A program made the translations under genes and the position numbers. Shown in pieces: positions 33,213 to 46,505 of a stretch of 64,000 bases of DNA. Within the stretch, counting starts at the first letter, position 1, and every line of letters starts with the position of its first letter. Under the pieces are notes generated by a model. The model was not told the origin of the DNA. It did no database searches and saw nothing but the letters and a program-made list of their open reading frames with translations. This DNA comes from Amoebophrya sp. A120 (lineage: Eukaryota; Sar; Dinophyceae; Syndiniales; Amoebophryaceae), in assembly GCA_905178155.1 (NCBI GenBank), contig CAJINV010000001.1, forward strand, positions 6,481,860-6,545,859, written 5' to 3'.

Positions 33213-34139
33213 GGTGTTTTGGTTTGTGTTGTTCGTCCGTCGACATGCCTACATGATCTTGAGCTCGTGCGCTGATTTCAGCAATTTCTATTTCTTGCGC
33301 TAAACGCGCTTTACTTGGCATAACGGGCAAAACTTTTTTCTTTTCAGAAACGTCGAGTCAGTGTCTCCTTGTAGGTCGACCTGTTTATTGATTCTTTTTT
33401 CCAGCGGCAGCATGCAAAAGATGATCGGAAACTGTTTCACCGTTTACGTTGCTGTTTGAGTGCCTTCTCCAGGGATGTTCTTGTTCACACTTTTTACAGA
33501 ATCTTGACAGTAGCTCAATTGAACATCACAGAGCATTGACAGCAGCACCAGACAGCATGTGGACAGATGAAGTCAGGCAACAGATTGTGCTACGCCACCG
33601 TAAATCAAGCAAAGGTGGACCTGCGATGGGCTGAAAAATTACATGCGATGAAACGCAATAAATTCAAACACGCGACACACTTCTCACCTACACCTTGACC
33701 TTTTCAGCAGTCAAATTTTCGATTCAAAAATCAGAGTTGATGTTCGTGTTACGATCTGCATCCGTGTGGCCCGAAAGGTCATAATGTTTCGGTCAGTGGT
33801 CACCAGCTCACATGACTCACTCTAATTGCAACATCAGGAACTCTTTTGTCAATCCATGCATGGTCCTCGTCGGTCCTCTCTCCTCTAGATCATATACCAT
33901 TTACTTTACTGATTTTCAGGCCATTGCTGGGACACATTCACAACTTCTTGCTCCTTCTGGTACATCCTTGCCATACCCCTTCAAGTAAACCTACCCGTAA
34001 AGGACTAGACATCACGATCACGACGCTGTCGTGCCTTCCACCAAACAAAGCAGGAGGCCACAATCTAAATCTATTCCATTGAAGAAAAACAGGGACCCTC
34101 TGCAGTTGACGGAATCTTCACAGCTGCGCCTTAGCAAAG
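33213..34139. other. Intergenic region
   Basis: Nothing supportable seen; several short frames on both strands without domain-like content. Confidence 0.4.
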
Positions 34140-35992
34140 ATGCCGCCTGCTGCCTCAATCTTTGAGACGGTGGAACTGGCTCCGCCAGATCCCATTTTGA
34201 ACACTGCCGCGATGTACAAGGCAGACACGCATCCGCAGAAGGTACTTGCTTTCAATCATGTTGATGTTATAAGTATGTTTTCGGTGGTCACGTTCGGTAC
34301 TAGTACTAGAGTCGAGCTTTTCTTACGTGGTGTCTGTCCCATTACAGCAGATGCAGTGTGCTTCTTCTTGTTTCATATTGAGGATTTCGATTTTCATTGT
34401 TTCGATTCCGCAAACAAACAGGTAAATCTCGGCATCGGTGCGTACCGCACGGAGGAGGGCGTGCCATGGGTGCTGCCTGTCGTCCGGAAAGCCGAAGGAG
34501 AGCTGCTCCAGGAGCTCGGAACGGAGAACGACAAGGAATACGCTCCGATTGATGGCCTTCCCGGGATGAAGAAGGCCACGCAAAACCTGATCTTCGGCAA
34601 GTCGGACCCGCGCATCGCCTCGACGCAGGCACTGTCGGGAACTGGGGCGTTGCGAATCGTTGGGGAATTTATGGCCAGGTTCCTTGGCTACAAGAAGGTC
34701 TACTACAGCGACCCAACCTGGGGGAACCACCCAACGATTTTCGAGAAATCCGGCATGGTAGTCGAAAAATACCCATATTGGAACGCCGAGAAAAAAAGCA
34801 TCCGGGTGAAGGAGTGGTATTGTTGAGTGGAGCTCTTCGTTGTTGACAACTCCCGTGCTGCTTTGAGCGTGCATGCTTGAAAATGAAACACGGAGAAGAT
34901 TTTCCACACAGTGTACTTATGCGCTTCGATGATGATCATGATTCTGATTCAGAGCGTGTCATCAATGATGATCACAAATATTTCAGGATCGCACACATCA
35001 ACGCGGCAGAGCCCGGCGCACTCTACATCATCCACCCCTGTGCACACAATCCCACGGGGATGGACCCATCATTGGACGAGTGGAAGCAGATCATGGAGGC
35101 GCTGATAGCAAAGAAATGCGTCTCCATCCTGGATTCCGCATATCAGGGCTACGCGACCGGGAGTTTGGAAACAGACAGAAAGGTAAATAGAGATAGACAC
35201 CTTAGCCTTCATGCGCAGGTGCCATTCGGTTCTTGTTGAAGCAACGTTCTGAGTAGAGAGCTACATGCGGACTCGTCCAAACCATATTTCAAATCACCAC
35301 CAGGTCATTGAGATGTTTCTGAACCACCCGGCCAACCTCGAGTTTTTCGTTTGCCAGAGCTTTGCCAAGAACCTTGGTCTTTACGGCGAGCGCATTGGCA
35401 TGGTACACGCGGTCTGTTCGAGCGAGGAGCGAGCGAACGCTGTGCTGAGTCAGATGAAGATGGTCATTCGGCCGATGTACAGCTCGCCGCCCATTCACGG
35501 AGCCCAGATCGTCACGAAGATTTTGAGCTCCGAGGCCCTGTACAAGCAGTGGTGCGCAGAGCTGAAGCTGATGGCCGACAGGATTTTGGAAGTCAGAACA
35601 GGCTTAAGAAAAGGATTGGAGGAAAAAGGAACACCGGGAACGTGGAACCATATCACGGACCAAATTGGCATGTTCAGTTTCACAGGTATAATGTACCGAC
35701 AGCACCAGAACAAATTGAAATCTGCGTTTCGATACCGAAAAACCGACGACTGCGAATTGTTTGCATTGTGTACTAGTTTGTGACTGCAATGGAAATTGCA
35801 AATAGAACACATGAAGTTCAAAAAAAACAACTCTCCTCAGGTCTTAGTCCAGAAATGTGCGAGAAGTTGATTAAGGACCATCACATCTACCTGCTGAAGT
35901 CGGGCCGAATTTCCCTCGCGGGACTGAATCAGGCGAACCTGCAGTACGTCATCGACAGCATTGACCAGGTCGTCCGCTCGGAGTCGACGTAG
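34140..35992 (+). CDS. Aspartate aminotransferase (class I PLP enzyme)
   Basis: Five exons: 34140-34241, 34422-34816, 34987-35182, 35304-35685 and 35841-35992, all GT-AG, giving 408 residues, close to the family's usual 400-430. The enzyme transfers the amino group between aspartate and 2-oxoglutarate, using pyridoxal phosphate. Motifs: VNLGIGAYRTEEGVPWVLPV near the start; ALSGTGALRIVGEF; YYSDPTWGNH; HPCAHNPTGMDPS (substrate and cofactor site); ILDSAYQGYATG; and FAKNLGLYGERIG, containing the PLP-binding lysine. The C-terminal small domain ends with ISLAGLN, a standard motif. The N-terminus (MPPAASIFETVELAPPDPI) lacks a transit peptide, so a cytosolic form is likely. All expected active-site segments are intact. 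Confidence 0.93.
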
Positions 35993-37176
35993 AATGTAAT
36001 TTTGCGATATTCCATTGCGGGTGATACAACATATGAACTTCATCAATTTTTCGCAAATGAGTCCACTCATGATTCGCATCACCCGGCCGCAAATAATCTG
36101 CTGTAAGCGTATTGCACTCTGCTACATGCACAGAAATAATAAAGCGCTAACGCACTAGAATGACGTCATGACTATCGTCTCATCTCTGTTTCAGGTCTGC
36201 GAATCCCAAGGGATGTGTCCCCTGCTTGCCTGGAAGCGGGAGGTCGAGCCGCAAGAGTAGTGGAGACGGTGCCGCCGCAAGAATGTAAGTAAGAAGTTTT
36301 CACCTCCGGCGCAATGAAGGCGACCAAGTAGAAGTAAGCAGTAGTCACCCTCCACTCTTCGTCTTCACCGCAGCCAAGGCGAAGTTTCTCCGTCACCATG
36401 TTCGTGGTGTGGCTGGCGTGTGGTCTCACTTATCACCTACAAGCAACATCACCTGATGCTAATAATTCCAAATCCGGAATTACCGACACCACGATTCATC
36501 AATTTCCGCCTGAGAAAGATCTTCTTGCGTGTATCACCCGTAGTTCTTCATATCAAAAAACCGACAAGATAGACATAGACTTGCGGTTGAAGTCGAACAA
36601 TTTTTCATACAGCAATAAAAACGGCACAGCAATACTGGTCACAAGAGGCAGGAAGGACCGCGCATCAGACAAAGAAACTTGTTGTTCTAGTCCTTGGGCG
36701 CCGGCGGATGTTGGACAGAGAAACATACTCAAGTTACAACGCCTCAAGCGTAGTGAAGACGTGATGCGGCCTGGCCGTGTCACTCGATAGAGCAGCTGGC
36801 TCCTCCCACGTCCTACGAGGAGAGACGCGCGATTCATTTTTCGTGTCATTGATTGAGAGAAGGTGTTATTCTCGGGAGCGACTAATGTAATTTTTCACCA
36901 CGAGGAAAGACAACGCCGGGCGGTTACATTTTTTCCAGGCAGACGAGGAGGCTGCTTTTTTCAGCAGCGTCGCGGGGACGGGTGTCCCCATACCCTGGGT
37001 TCTCGGGGGTAGAGTGCGTCTCCTGTTTGAGCGTAAGTGAGGGCTTCGTAACGCTCTCCCGTGCTTTCAGGGGCCGGCTCCTCGCTGTTCTCGTTTTCGT
37101 TGGTTTATTTCGTAGATACAGCAGGGCCTGCTGTTGTGCCGAGGTCTAAAGGTTCGTTGGTTGCGGCAAAATAAAC
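35993..37176. other. Intergenic region
   Basis: An open frame at 36398-36790 (130 codons) begins with a hydrophobic segment (MFVVWLACGLTYHL) but has no clear domain; I do not call it. The bases 36950-37170 are GC-richer and include a short hairpin (GGCTGCTTTTTTCAGCAGC), probably the leader of the channel gene. Confidence 0.4.
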
Positions 37177-40147
37177 ATGCCGACGCTCCCGACCTTCAAC
37201 TTGCCTCAGCTGCCGAATAAGCTGTTTGGCGTGCGCATCGACACCCTGCTTGCCTACGAGACGCCAAAGATAGTTTTACTCCGCAACCCGCAACTGGGCG
37301 CTTGCTATTTCTTCCTCGCCGTTGCCGCTTTTTGCTACATTGTCCTGTACCAGATCCTGTATCACAACGAGCACTTCCAGCTCTTTGACGTGGAGGGGAA
37401 AGTGCGCGCGACGCTACAGGAGCCGACGAAAAACGGCTGCAACCCAAATGACCCTGATTGTGCCGACAGTTTTGCACACTTGAAGGATTTACCGTATTGC
37501 AAGGCAAGTTCGTCCTCACCGAACGAGGATGCAAAAGAGGATGAACAAACGGGTAGCGCACCGGGGGTTCCGCCGGCGGTGCAGATGTTGTCGCGAAGAT
37601 CACGGCTATCATTCGGGCAGGCAGCCGCCGCAGCAGTGCCAGCGAAAAATATCACGCAGCAGGAGTGCATCTACCGTGACCAGCGCGAGATGGTCCCGTC
37701 GTACGCGACGGGTGATACCCTCTTCATCCCCACCTGGATCGAGTTTCGCACCGAAGAGGCCAGCTGCAAGCACACGGCTGACGCAGGGGACTGCACTAAG
37801 CTGCACACACTGACAAAGAAGCCGGAGGAGAAGTACGTGGCGGACGTCGAGGATTTTACCGTGTTAGTCGCGCACACCTACTACCGAGAAAACCCAGCGA
37901 ACCCGGCGGAGCACCTCGCGGGGAACAACGAAAGACACCAGGGGCTAGTCGAAATGTGTGTGGACGAGCGGTCCGTGAGCGCCGATCCAACCCTGGAGGC
38001 GGTCGAGGAAATCAGCAAAATGTCGAAAAAGATGCTGGAAACCATGATCGCGCCCTTCAACGTCGCGCACGAATGTCCCCCGCCGCTTGTGAAAAAGGTG
38101 AGTGTTACTTTCCCATGAATGTTTTGGTTGCACTTCAAACTACGAACCTAGCGAGTAGAAGTTTGAGCAAATGTCACAACCTTCTACCTCTGTCTTCATA
38201 TTCCTAGTATCCCGACTAAAAACACTGCAGCGCGTCCCCCTCCCCTGCATTCGTCCCGGTGCCTGTCGGTTCCGCGACGCCTACGCGGGCCAGTATGAAG
38301 AGCACTCCGCGATTGGAGACAACAAGCCGCGGGAAGTCGTCACGCAAGTTCCCACACCGGAAAAATCGATTTACAAATCCAGTGCCGAATTTTTGCAACT
38401 TTTGAGACAGCGGGTACGACGATGGGTAAGTTTCATCCAGCACGGTGTGGATTTCAGTGATCCCTGGACACGCAGGTACATGGAGGTGCTGCAGCAAGAG
38501 CACGAGGAAAGGGTGATACGACAGAAGGCGGAGACTGCGGAAAAAGATGTCGCCGTGAGCTTTCTGCAAATCGAATCTTCTGGAGGAGGTTCTGAGCCAC
38601 GTACCAAAAATGCTGCGGCTTTGCAACTACATAATTCCGATCATCAGGGTGAAACACAAAGCAAAGAACCGCAAAGCCAAGGGCTCGGATCTGCAGCATC
38701 GGCATTTCAGCGTGCGCGTCGCAGGCATTTTTTGAGCCATGTATTGGGGAAAGCAAAAACCGTACAAGCGAAGCTTGCAGCGCCGCGACAAAAAAGCACA
38801 AGAAACGCAAAGACAAAGAGGGTCAGGGGGATGGTTAAGCAGCACGAAGACCACGAAACACGCGACCACCTCCACCAGGGCGAGACATTCACAAAGGCGG
38901 TAGCTTCTTCGGTTGAGTCACCCGTCGAGAACAGCAAGGTAAGTGGAGTCATAACTCCCACGACGACTTCTACAGAGAAACAGAGAGCAGCAAGGAAGCA
39001 GAAGAGAATGCGTGGTCACCGCCACGGTCGTCGGGTTCGAAGATGGATCCTTCCTGCAGTCCGAGGGCGACATAAAGGCATAAGTCCGGCGACTACATCC
39101 CCGGCGAGTAGCAGGAAAAGGAAATGGGAAGGCAGTAAAGACAACAAGAAAAACAAACAGCCGAACATTTTTGATCCGGAAAATAAGGGAGTTGCGTCGA
39201 CACACACGTCGGCGCTGGCACCTTTTGGTCAGACGGTCTCTCCTCTTCAAAGTGCTACGCCGCAGACGCCAGCAGCCAAACACAACAAAAGTAAAGCGTC
39301 TCAAGGAAAAATAACGCATCAAGCAACCGCAGAGCGCCACAGAAGTGTCCGACCGCCTTCAAAGAAGAACCCGAACTACGTCGAAATCAACTTGCAAAAC
39401 TACGACAAGGCGGCTGTCCTCGGTGCTGCCACAAAACAAGACCCCACGTCCTCCACAATCTCCACACCTATGGTATCTGAACCAAAAACAAAAAGTCCAA
39501 ATTCACTTGATGCAGATGATGAGAAATCGTTGAAGCCAAAGCGGGATATGTACGCTTTGAAGAACGGGGACGTGTTCAGTGTGAGCAGACTTCTCGCAAT
39601 CGCCGGCGTGCAGCTCGACCGCCAGAAAAACGCGGATGACGAGGTGAAGCGACGAGCGGGGACCTTACTCGAAGTCGTTGTCGAGTACAGGAATCTGTAC
39701 CCGTTCTACTCCACCTTTCACCCAAAGCCAGAAGATAGCGCCATCGAGTACTGCTACAGAATAGTAGAACGGCCGGTGTCCGAATTTAAGGCGGAGATCT
39801 ACTCCGAGAAGCAACCGGACGACTTTCCGAAAACTAGGCTGATCGAGAACCAGCACGGCATCTACTTGGTGTTCCGCGTCGGGGGGTCGTTTGGCTTTCT
39901 CAACTTCATCTACGTTCTAGTGATGCTGACGACTTCGTTTCTGCTGCTCGCAGGGGCGCGCGCGGCGTTGGATATACTCGCGATCTATTTTCTGCCGGAG
40001 AGAGAAATGTACAAAGCGGCAAAGTACGAGACAGCGGAAGTTCCGTCATTGCACAAGTACCAGGAAAGAGACGGTGAGGCAGCTGCAGGTGTAGCAGGAG
40101 CTGTGCAGGAAGGTGGTGGGAGTGCTGTTGGCACAAGAGGAAGATGA
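37177..40147 (+). CDS. P2X-type ATP-gated ion channel with enlarged ectodomain
   Basis: Two exons, 37177-38097 and 38231-40147 (GT-AG intron, phase 0), give 945 residues. The layout is that of P2X receptors, trimeric cation channels opened by extracellular ATP: short cytosolic N-terminus, membrane helix 1, large extracellular loop, membrane helix 2. The N-terminus has LLAYETPKIVLLRNPQLG, with the conserved TPK site just before TM1. Near the C-terminus stand LEVVVEYRNL, HGIYLVFRVGGSFGFLNF (matching the G-x-R ... GG-x-F-x-x-x segment before TM2) and TM2 (YVLVMLTTSFLLLAGARAAL). Just after it comes MYKAAKYE, containing the Y-x3-K trafficking motif. The loop carries an insertion of over 400 residues rich in Lys, Ser and Gln. 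The characterised vertebrate receptors are 380-600 residues. Ligand specificity is unproven. Confidence 0.8.
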
Positions 40148-41244
40148 CGCGAAGATAGCATACAAAAAAATCAAGACACAAAGCCTTTGCGGGCAGAAGA
40201 TCAAAGCCAGAGGAAGCACCACCGAGCAACCCGGAGGAAATACGTCCCTGACGTGCGAACAAAACCTGATGAAGACTGATGGGTCCTCGTAGTCCGGCAC
40301 CGAAGAAGTGGGGAAGATCGGAGTAAATGGAAATACCTCCCGCCACCTGTCGATTGCTGTGCTAATCAAGCGAAGTTTCGTTGACAGCGATAACAAAAGG
40401 TTGACGTAGAGGTGACGAATGAACGATGAATGTCGTAGCGACTCACTTGTTCAGTTTTTTTTTTTCCGCAACGATGCAGCCACTTCTTTTTTCACGACTA
40501 AAAAAACGCCTCCCAAATAAAAAGTCACAGCTTACGAAGAAAAATCAGCTAGATCATTTCTAGCGACATGGCAGCATTCTCTAAAACCGCACGACTATGT
40601 GTGTTCAAGTTCTGTAATACGATGGAGGGCTTCGTCTGAGAGCTCGCAGTCGGTCGCGCGAAGGAGGATGCCAGTCACCTCCTTGCGCTACTTTTTTGAA
40701 GTTGTGCTCTCACGTTTTTATTCTCACGAGTGTCCTCTTCCTGTTCCGGTTTAGCCCGAAGCCGAAACAAATTTGGCCCGAGAAGATAAAACTTTTGCTC
40801 TGAGCGATAGATGGGAAAAGAAGGGACAAAAACAGGACCTGAGTGACAGGGTCAGTCTGCTGGGCTTACTTCTCTGAGTACTACTTTCTCTTTCCCGGCA
40901 TTGTTGCTCTTTTTCATTCCAGATCATATCTCTGAAATTCGTTTACAGGTCCAGACAAGTATCTATGCTGGTCGTTTTGATGCCATACAGGAACGATCTA
41001 CATTGGTTCGTATTGTTCGAAGTCGTGTATGATATTCCACTTTTAGACACTTACTTTAGTTTTATTCCTAGTGGAAGTTAGTAGCTGCAAAGAAATGCGC
41101 AGCGTACAGGGCTTTTCAAGAAGCGTCAGCTTCATTCTTTTATAACCCTGAGTAGTATCCGTTTACGTTGACCATTACACACCCTATCCTTACCCGTCCC
41201 GCAGAAGCCCCGCTTCGTTTGAGTTTTCCTTCAATTGTTTCAAA
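40148..41244. other. Intergenic region
   Basis: Nothing supportable seen. A T-run lies near 40,456. The last 20 bases before the ATG at 41245 are a plain leader. Confidence 0.4.
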
Positions 41245-44200
41245 ATGCAGGACTTTCGCGAGTTCAAAGACGTGAAGGATTTCCTGAAAGGAGACAAGTC
41301 ACTGATCCCGGACGACGTGACGACCGTGCTGCTCGGCGAGTGTACGCACGGGACGCAGGAATTCTACGAGCTGCGAGCGGAAATCACCAAGTATCTGATT
41401 GAGTTCCGGAAGTTCACCTGTGTGCTATGCGAGTCGGACTGGACGTTTATGTGGCACGTGAACGGGTATGTGCACCGAAAAAAGGCCAATATGTACCCGG
41501 ACAAGATGCGGTTTCCCGACTGGATGTGGAAAAACGCGCCCTTTCACGACCTGGTAGAGTGGATGCGGCAGCGGGCCAGCAGCGACGGGCCGCATCTGTT
41601 TGGGTTGGACTGCTACTGCCGAGAGGAGAGCAAAGACGAGTGCGTAAAATTTTTCGACTTCCACGACCGGGACGGGCTGGGAAAGGATTTCCGCAAAACG
41701 TTGTATCCCCGAGAGAGGCCGGAGCTGTGGCCAGAGATTCTGTCAAAACTGCAGTGGGAAATTACAGAAGACGACAAGAAGAACAAGATTTTGCAGTCCA
41801 GCCTGTCTAGGAAAGGAAGCAAAAGTAGTATCCTTGTTTTGATGCTGAGGTCGCGAACGCGATCGCGTTTGCGAAACTTTCGTCTGCAGCGATTTAGATT
41901 TTTTCAGATTCTTGTTTGTTCCATAGCAAGGACGCTCATCAGTTGTGTGTGTGTCTGTGTGCTGCTAAGAATAAGTACTTTTCAAACGTCATACTTAAAC
42001 ACTTTCAGTGTTCGGTGAGCGCACCACGGCAGATGGGTCACGTGGCGGCGTTCTGCTTTCCAGCTCAAAATTCCGCGGGTGTTCGAAACTCGATCAGTTC
42101 AATGCCGAGCAAAATCTCGAGTGCATGATTGCCGCCGACGAATACTACTCGAAGCAGCGACTGGAGCCGCCCGGCAGCCGGGCAAGCTGGAACGCACGAG
42201 ATCAGCACATGATGACCACGATTATGCGACTAAAGGCGAATAGCAAGGAGCTCTTTGGCATTGAAGAGAAGGACCTGAAGATCATCATCTGGGCGCATAA
42301 TTCGCACGTGGGCGATGCGACGGCCACGCCGATGGGCGGCGAGGACTTTCTCAGAAACGAAAAGTGGAACTTAGGGCAGATGTGCAGGAGCACCTTGGAT
42401 AAGGTGTTCATTACCGGGTTCTACTCACACCACGGCACCGTTCGCGCGGCTGAGCGCTGGGGCGGGAAGGGCCAGGTGATGCAGTTGCAGAACGCCCTGC
42501 CGGCCAGTCTCGAAGCCTGCCTGCATAGCCGCTTCCCGAACAAAAGCGCGTGCTTCGCAGTGGGGAAGTACTTCACGAAGAAAGCGGACCACGCAAATAA
42601 AGCGAAAAAGGACACCGGCAAGAAGGGCTTGCTTGGCGGCCTGTTCGGACGCTCGCGGACCAGCAGGTCGCTCGGAGACTTGGAGGAAGACAATGCCGAA
42701 GAACTTCTACAGGGTGCGGATTATGCGCCAGGAGAGCTGCAGGTCCCGTATCGGTGCCTACACACGGAAGTGTACGCCACGCCGGACGTAAATCCACCGA
42801 TGCGAGGCGAGGACAGCAGCGCCGGCACGAAAAGAAGAAAACTTGACCCAAGCGTGCCATTCGTCGGCGTGCAAAGGTATTTCTATTTTTTAAGCAGCGG
42901 GCGTTGTGCTCATAAACTCTAACTCTCATTGGCGATTGTTGCTTTTGATTTTTTCACTCACTTCGGGTTCGGATTGAAATTGATAAACTCGAATCTTCTT
43001 TGAATTTGAAAGCCCTCCGCGGACGCGTAATAAATTCAATCAAAGCTTTATTTCTCTTCAGGCAAACCGTTGAGCAGCGCACCCTCGCGCAAGTCCGGTT
43101 ACAGATCGAAAACTACAAGACGGACCCGACTTTGAACGGCTGGTGGGTCACCGAGGCCTACGATTCCTCGGTAACCGGTGTGAAGAACCAGGTGCAGTGC
43201 CTGCCGGTTTCCACACTCGAGAAATTGGAGGGGAAGAGTGTAGACGTACAGTCCGCGATGCTGCTCGCCAACCACCCGATTTTGCAGCGGTGGGTGGGCG
43301 TGCAGTACCACCCCGAGACCGAGTACCAGTCCCACTACGGGGAGATGCGCGTCGGCAAGTGCTACGACCTGATCGTGTTTTGCGACAAGAGCCAAGCGCT
43401 GTCGATCGACATCAGCGCACGGCCCAAGGTCGCGGATCAGCTGGTCGTGGAGGAGATGCAACAGGAGACTTCTAAAACGTCTGGTGGACGAGAAGTACAA
43501 CAAGTACCGCAGCCCCAGCAGACACAAGAAGGCAAGATGGAAAAAGCAACTTCCGCCCTCAGCAACAGCTCGACCTCGACCGCCGCATCCTCGTCCTCCT
43601 CTAGCACAAAAAATAACGCGAACCAGAACCCGGAGCTGGCGAAAATTCAAACGAAGGTCGCGGGTGCAGCCGGGGAAGTGTCTAAAAACGTCGCCGCCCA
43701 GCCTGTCAACAAGCGGCTGCTGACGGAATTCCGGCGCATCCTGAGGACCCCGATCGAGTTCATCGAGGCAAGGCCCCTGGAGACAAATCTGCTCGAGTGG
43801 CATTTCGTCATAACCGGGACGCAGGACCCGTACGTTGGCGGGAAATACCACGGAATTTTGGAGTTTCCGGACGATTTCCCGATGAAGCCCCCGTCGATCA
43901 AGATGCTGACGCCCAGTGGCCGGTTTGAAATCAACAAGCGCATCTGCCTCTCCATGTCTGACTTCCACAAGGAAAGCTGGAACCCGGCGTGGACGATCGA
44001 GAAAATTCTGATCGGCCTGATGAGCTACATGTACGAAGAAAACAACGAGTCCGTCGGATCTTTATTAGAGTCGAAGGAGGACCGGCGGAAGTACGCGCAA
44101 GCGTCCAGCTACTTCAACGCGCAAAATGAGATTTACGTGGAACTATTTCACTCCGTGGAGGAGGAAGAGCAGCAACAGGCGGTCGCGGATTTGAAGAAGC

Positions 44201-45345
44201 GGTGGCGGTGCGGCTCGGACGAGAAGGACCACGATGAGCCGGAAAAGGTGTGCCGGTACTGCCTGGTGGACACGGGCGAACTGGTAAACCCCTGCTCCTG
44301 TCGCGGCAGCTCCCAGTGGGTCCACAAGCAGTGCCTGCGGCAGTGGCAGCGGTCGGTCCTGGTCACGCAGAGCACGCACCCTCGGTACCAGACCCGGATC
44401 GACGAAATCTGCAACATCTGCGACAAGCCGTTCAAGCCGGAGTTCAAGGCGCCGTCGCGGCGGGACACGATCTTGGAATACACGGGGGAGGACATTCCGC
44501 AGCTGATTCAGAAGGGGAACCTGCTGGTGTCCAGCCGGCCCAAGTCCGAGAAGAACTGGGAGATCATTTCGAAGCACAAGGACATCGCGGACAAGCTGCT
44601 GCATTTCACGGAGTCCGTTTACTTCATCAGCCTCTGCGAGCCCTACAACCCGAACAAGCGCGGCGGCGGCGCGCTACTCGCGGTGAACACGGCGAACAAC
44701 CGCATCGTTAAGGAACCCCCAGATTCCGTCAGTCGTGCGCTGCCCGGCGACCGGTACGAGTTCTTCGTGTCGCCGAAGCGGACCTGGAACGAATCCTTTG
44801 CGGCGCTTGTGAAAACAATGCAGGACGCCGGGGTGTTGCAAGCAGGGAAAAATGGCGTCGAACACCGGATCGGCGGCCCCGTGGAGCCCGCCGAGGCGTT
44901 TGCGCTCGTCGATCTGCCGATGCTGAACGCGCCGGACAAGCTGTCGGGCAAGTCCGCCACTTCTTTGGAAGAGCAGAAGAAGAAGAACCGAACCATCCTG
45001 CAGCTCGCCAGCACCGACCCGGTGACGTGGCAGCAGGCCCAGAAGCTGCGGATAAAGAATTCTGTGTTCTTCGGAAATTTGGAAACCATTCTGGCGGTGA
45101 TCGCGTCGCTTTACAGCTGTGCGGAGACCGCGAACAGTGTCGCGAATATTCCGGTAAAGGTGTTCTGGGGCTACGCCAGCTGGAACGCCACACAGCTGCT
45201 CGGGGAAATAGCCAGGCGCAGCTGGGGACTGGTGGTCAGTGACAGCGACCTGTCCTTTGACAAGTACGGCAAATGCCTTGGCGAGTGGGAAGATCTCGTC
45301 GATAACTCCGTGGTTGCCAAGGAAAGCGAGTACGCCGCGTTCTGA
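41245..45345 (+). CDS. Four-part fusion: erythromycin esterase, UBE2J-type E2, RING-CH (E3), UPF0301/AlgH
   Basis: Exons 41245-41824 (or -41827), 42009-42876 and 43062-45345 join in frame to about 1243 residues. Residues 1-620 match erythromycin esterase (PF05139-like): LLGECTHGTQEFYELRAEI, WAHNSHVGDA and VQYHPETEYQSHYGEM keep the Glu/His active-site segments. After an Ala/Ser-rich linker, about 698-838 is a ubiquitin-conjugating domain of the UBE2J/Ubc6 kind: ILEFPDDFPMKPPSIKMLTP and RICLSMSDFHKESWNPAW, with the catalytic Cys in RICLS. About 878-945 is a C4HC3 RING-CH: CRYC ... CSC ... HKQC ... CNIC. From about 967 to the end is UPF0301/AlgH-like: GGGALLAVN, GGPVEPAEAF, VFWGYASWNATQLLGE. No membrane helix is evident. 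The single continuous exon 3 proves that the last four segments (esterase tail, E2, RING-CH, AlgH) are one polypeptide. Confidence 0.88.
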
Positions 45346-46505
45346 GCGAGGACCCGCGCCAGCCGATTTTCATTGTAGCGAGCTGGACAATGTTTGTTTG
45401 ACAGTCTCGCGCACTAAAGAAGCTACCCAAGATTTTGCGCGCGAGTAGGAACACTGGTTGCAGGCACCTGCTCGAGCTGAAAGTCCTCATTTAGTGTCTT
45501 TTCCCTAGCTCCTGGCACTGCTATCTACCCGCAATTTCATTTTTGCCCCTTCTGTCACATACACAACACATCTGAGTGCTTTGTGTCGCCCCACCTGCTC
45601 TGCATTTCACTGCGTCATCGTCAATTGCGGCGTCTATTATTAACAGGAAGCTGCTATAATGTGTCGTGTGACAATTGTTTTGTTTGTTCCACAATTGTGT
45701 TACTCCTGCTTCACTACGACGACCGGTTTAAAAATACTACCTCGACCGTCGCATTTGTCCCGCCCCCGCCCGCCACAACACCCACCAACTGCTACGCAGG
45801 TAGTACTTCGTTGCTGCTACAGACGCACACAGAGACTGAGGAAGAATAAGAAACCCTCCACCTTCTACTTCTAGATATTATTGACAAGGATCCCACTTGT
45901 TTTTGCAGTCTGATTGCAGCTAGAGCTACGGAAGTGAGTACACATCCGGACAAAGACGCTCACTGTCACTTGAGAACGAGATCAAATGATTGAAAAAACA
46001 TAAACAATATTGAAGATCTACCACTAGCACCCGCAGACAGAGTCAGAGGCATCTCCTTCTGCCCTGCTCCTCCGCTGCATTGCCAGGCGCTCCGCATGAG
46101 CCTACTGACTATCCACTTCACGGTGCTCTTTTCTTCACGCGATTGTTTACCGCCAGGAGATGATCATGTTCCGACACCGGCTTGAATCTCTGTATATCTG
46201 ACCTAATGCTAATCGTGCTTAAGAGCCACGACCTGGTGTGTAATTTCTTCCTCTTCGTTATGTGCAGGTTACGTTTTTCTTTTTTTTTTCCTCAGGTTGG
46301 TGTCATGATGGCAGACCCAGAAGCTACACGTCAACAATTTCTCACAAGCGTTTCGTGTAGTTGTGTCGTCCCGTGTTAAAGTAAGGATTTCACGTATCTG
46401 ATTTTCGATGTAAGGGAACGGGAAGTAGAGCTAGAGTAACGTTAAAGTTGTAGAAAAAGCAAAGCAAACAAATTTTCACTGCATGGCGAAACATCGATCT
46501 TGAAA
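45346..46505. other. Intergenic region
   Basis: Pyrimidine-rich and AT-rich stretches; no supported gene. Confidence 0.4.

Noticed and set aside
38426-38975. GTAAGT ... CAG pairs inside the long P2X exon (32 and 37 bp apart)
   Set aside because: Too short for introns, and removing either would shift the frame.
43099-43968. 289-codon minus-strand open frame
   Set aside because: It is the antisense shadow of the GC-rich exon encoding the esterase tail and E2 domain; its translation is Arg/Leu/Val-rich with no domain.
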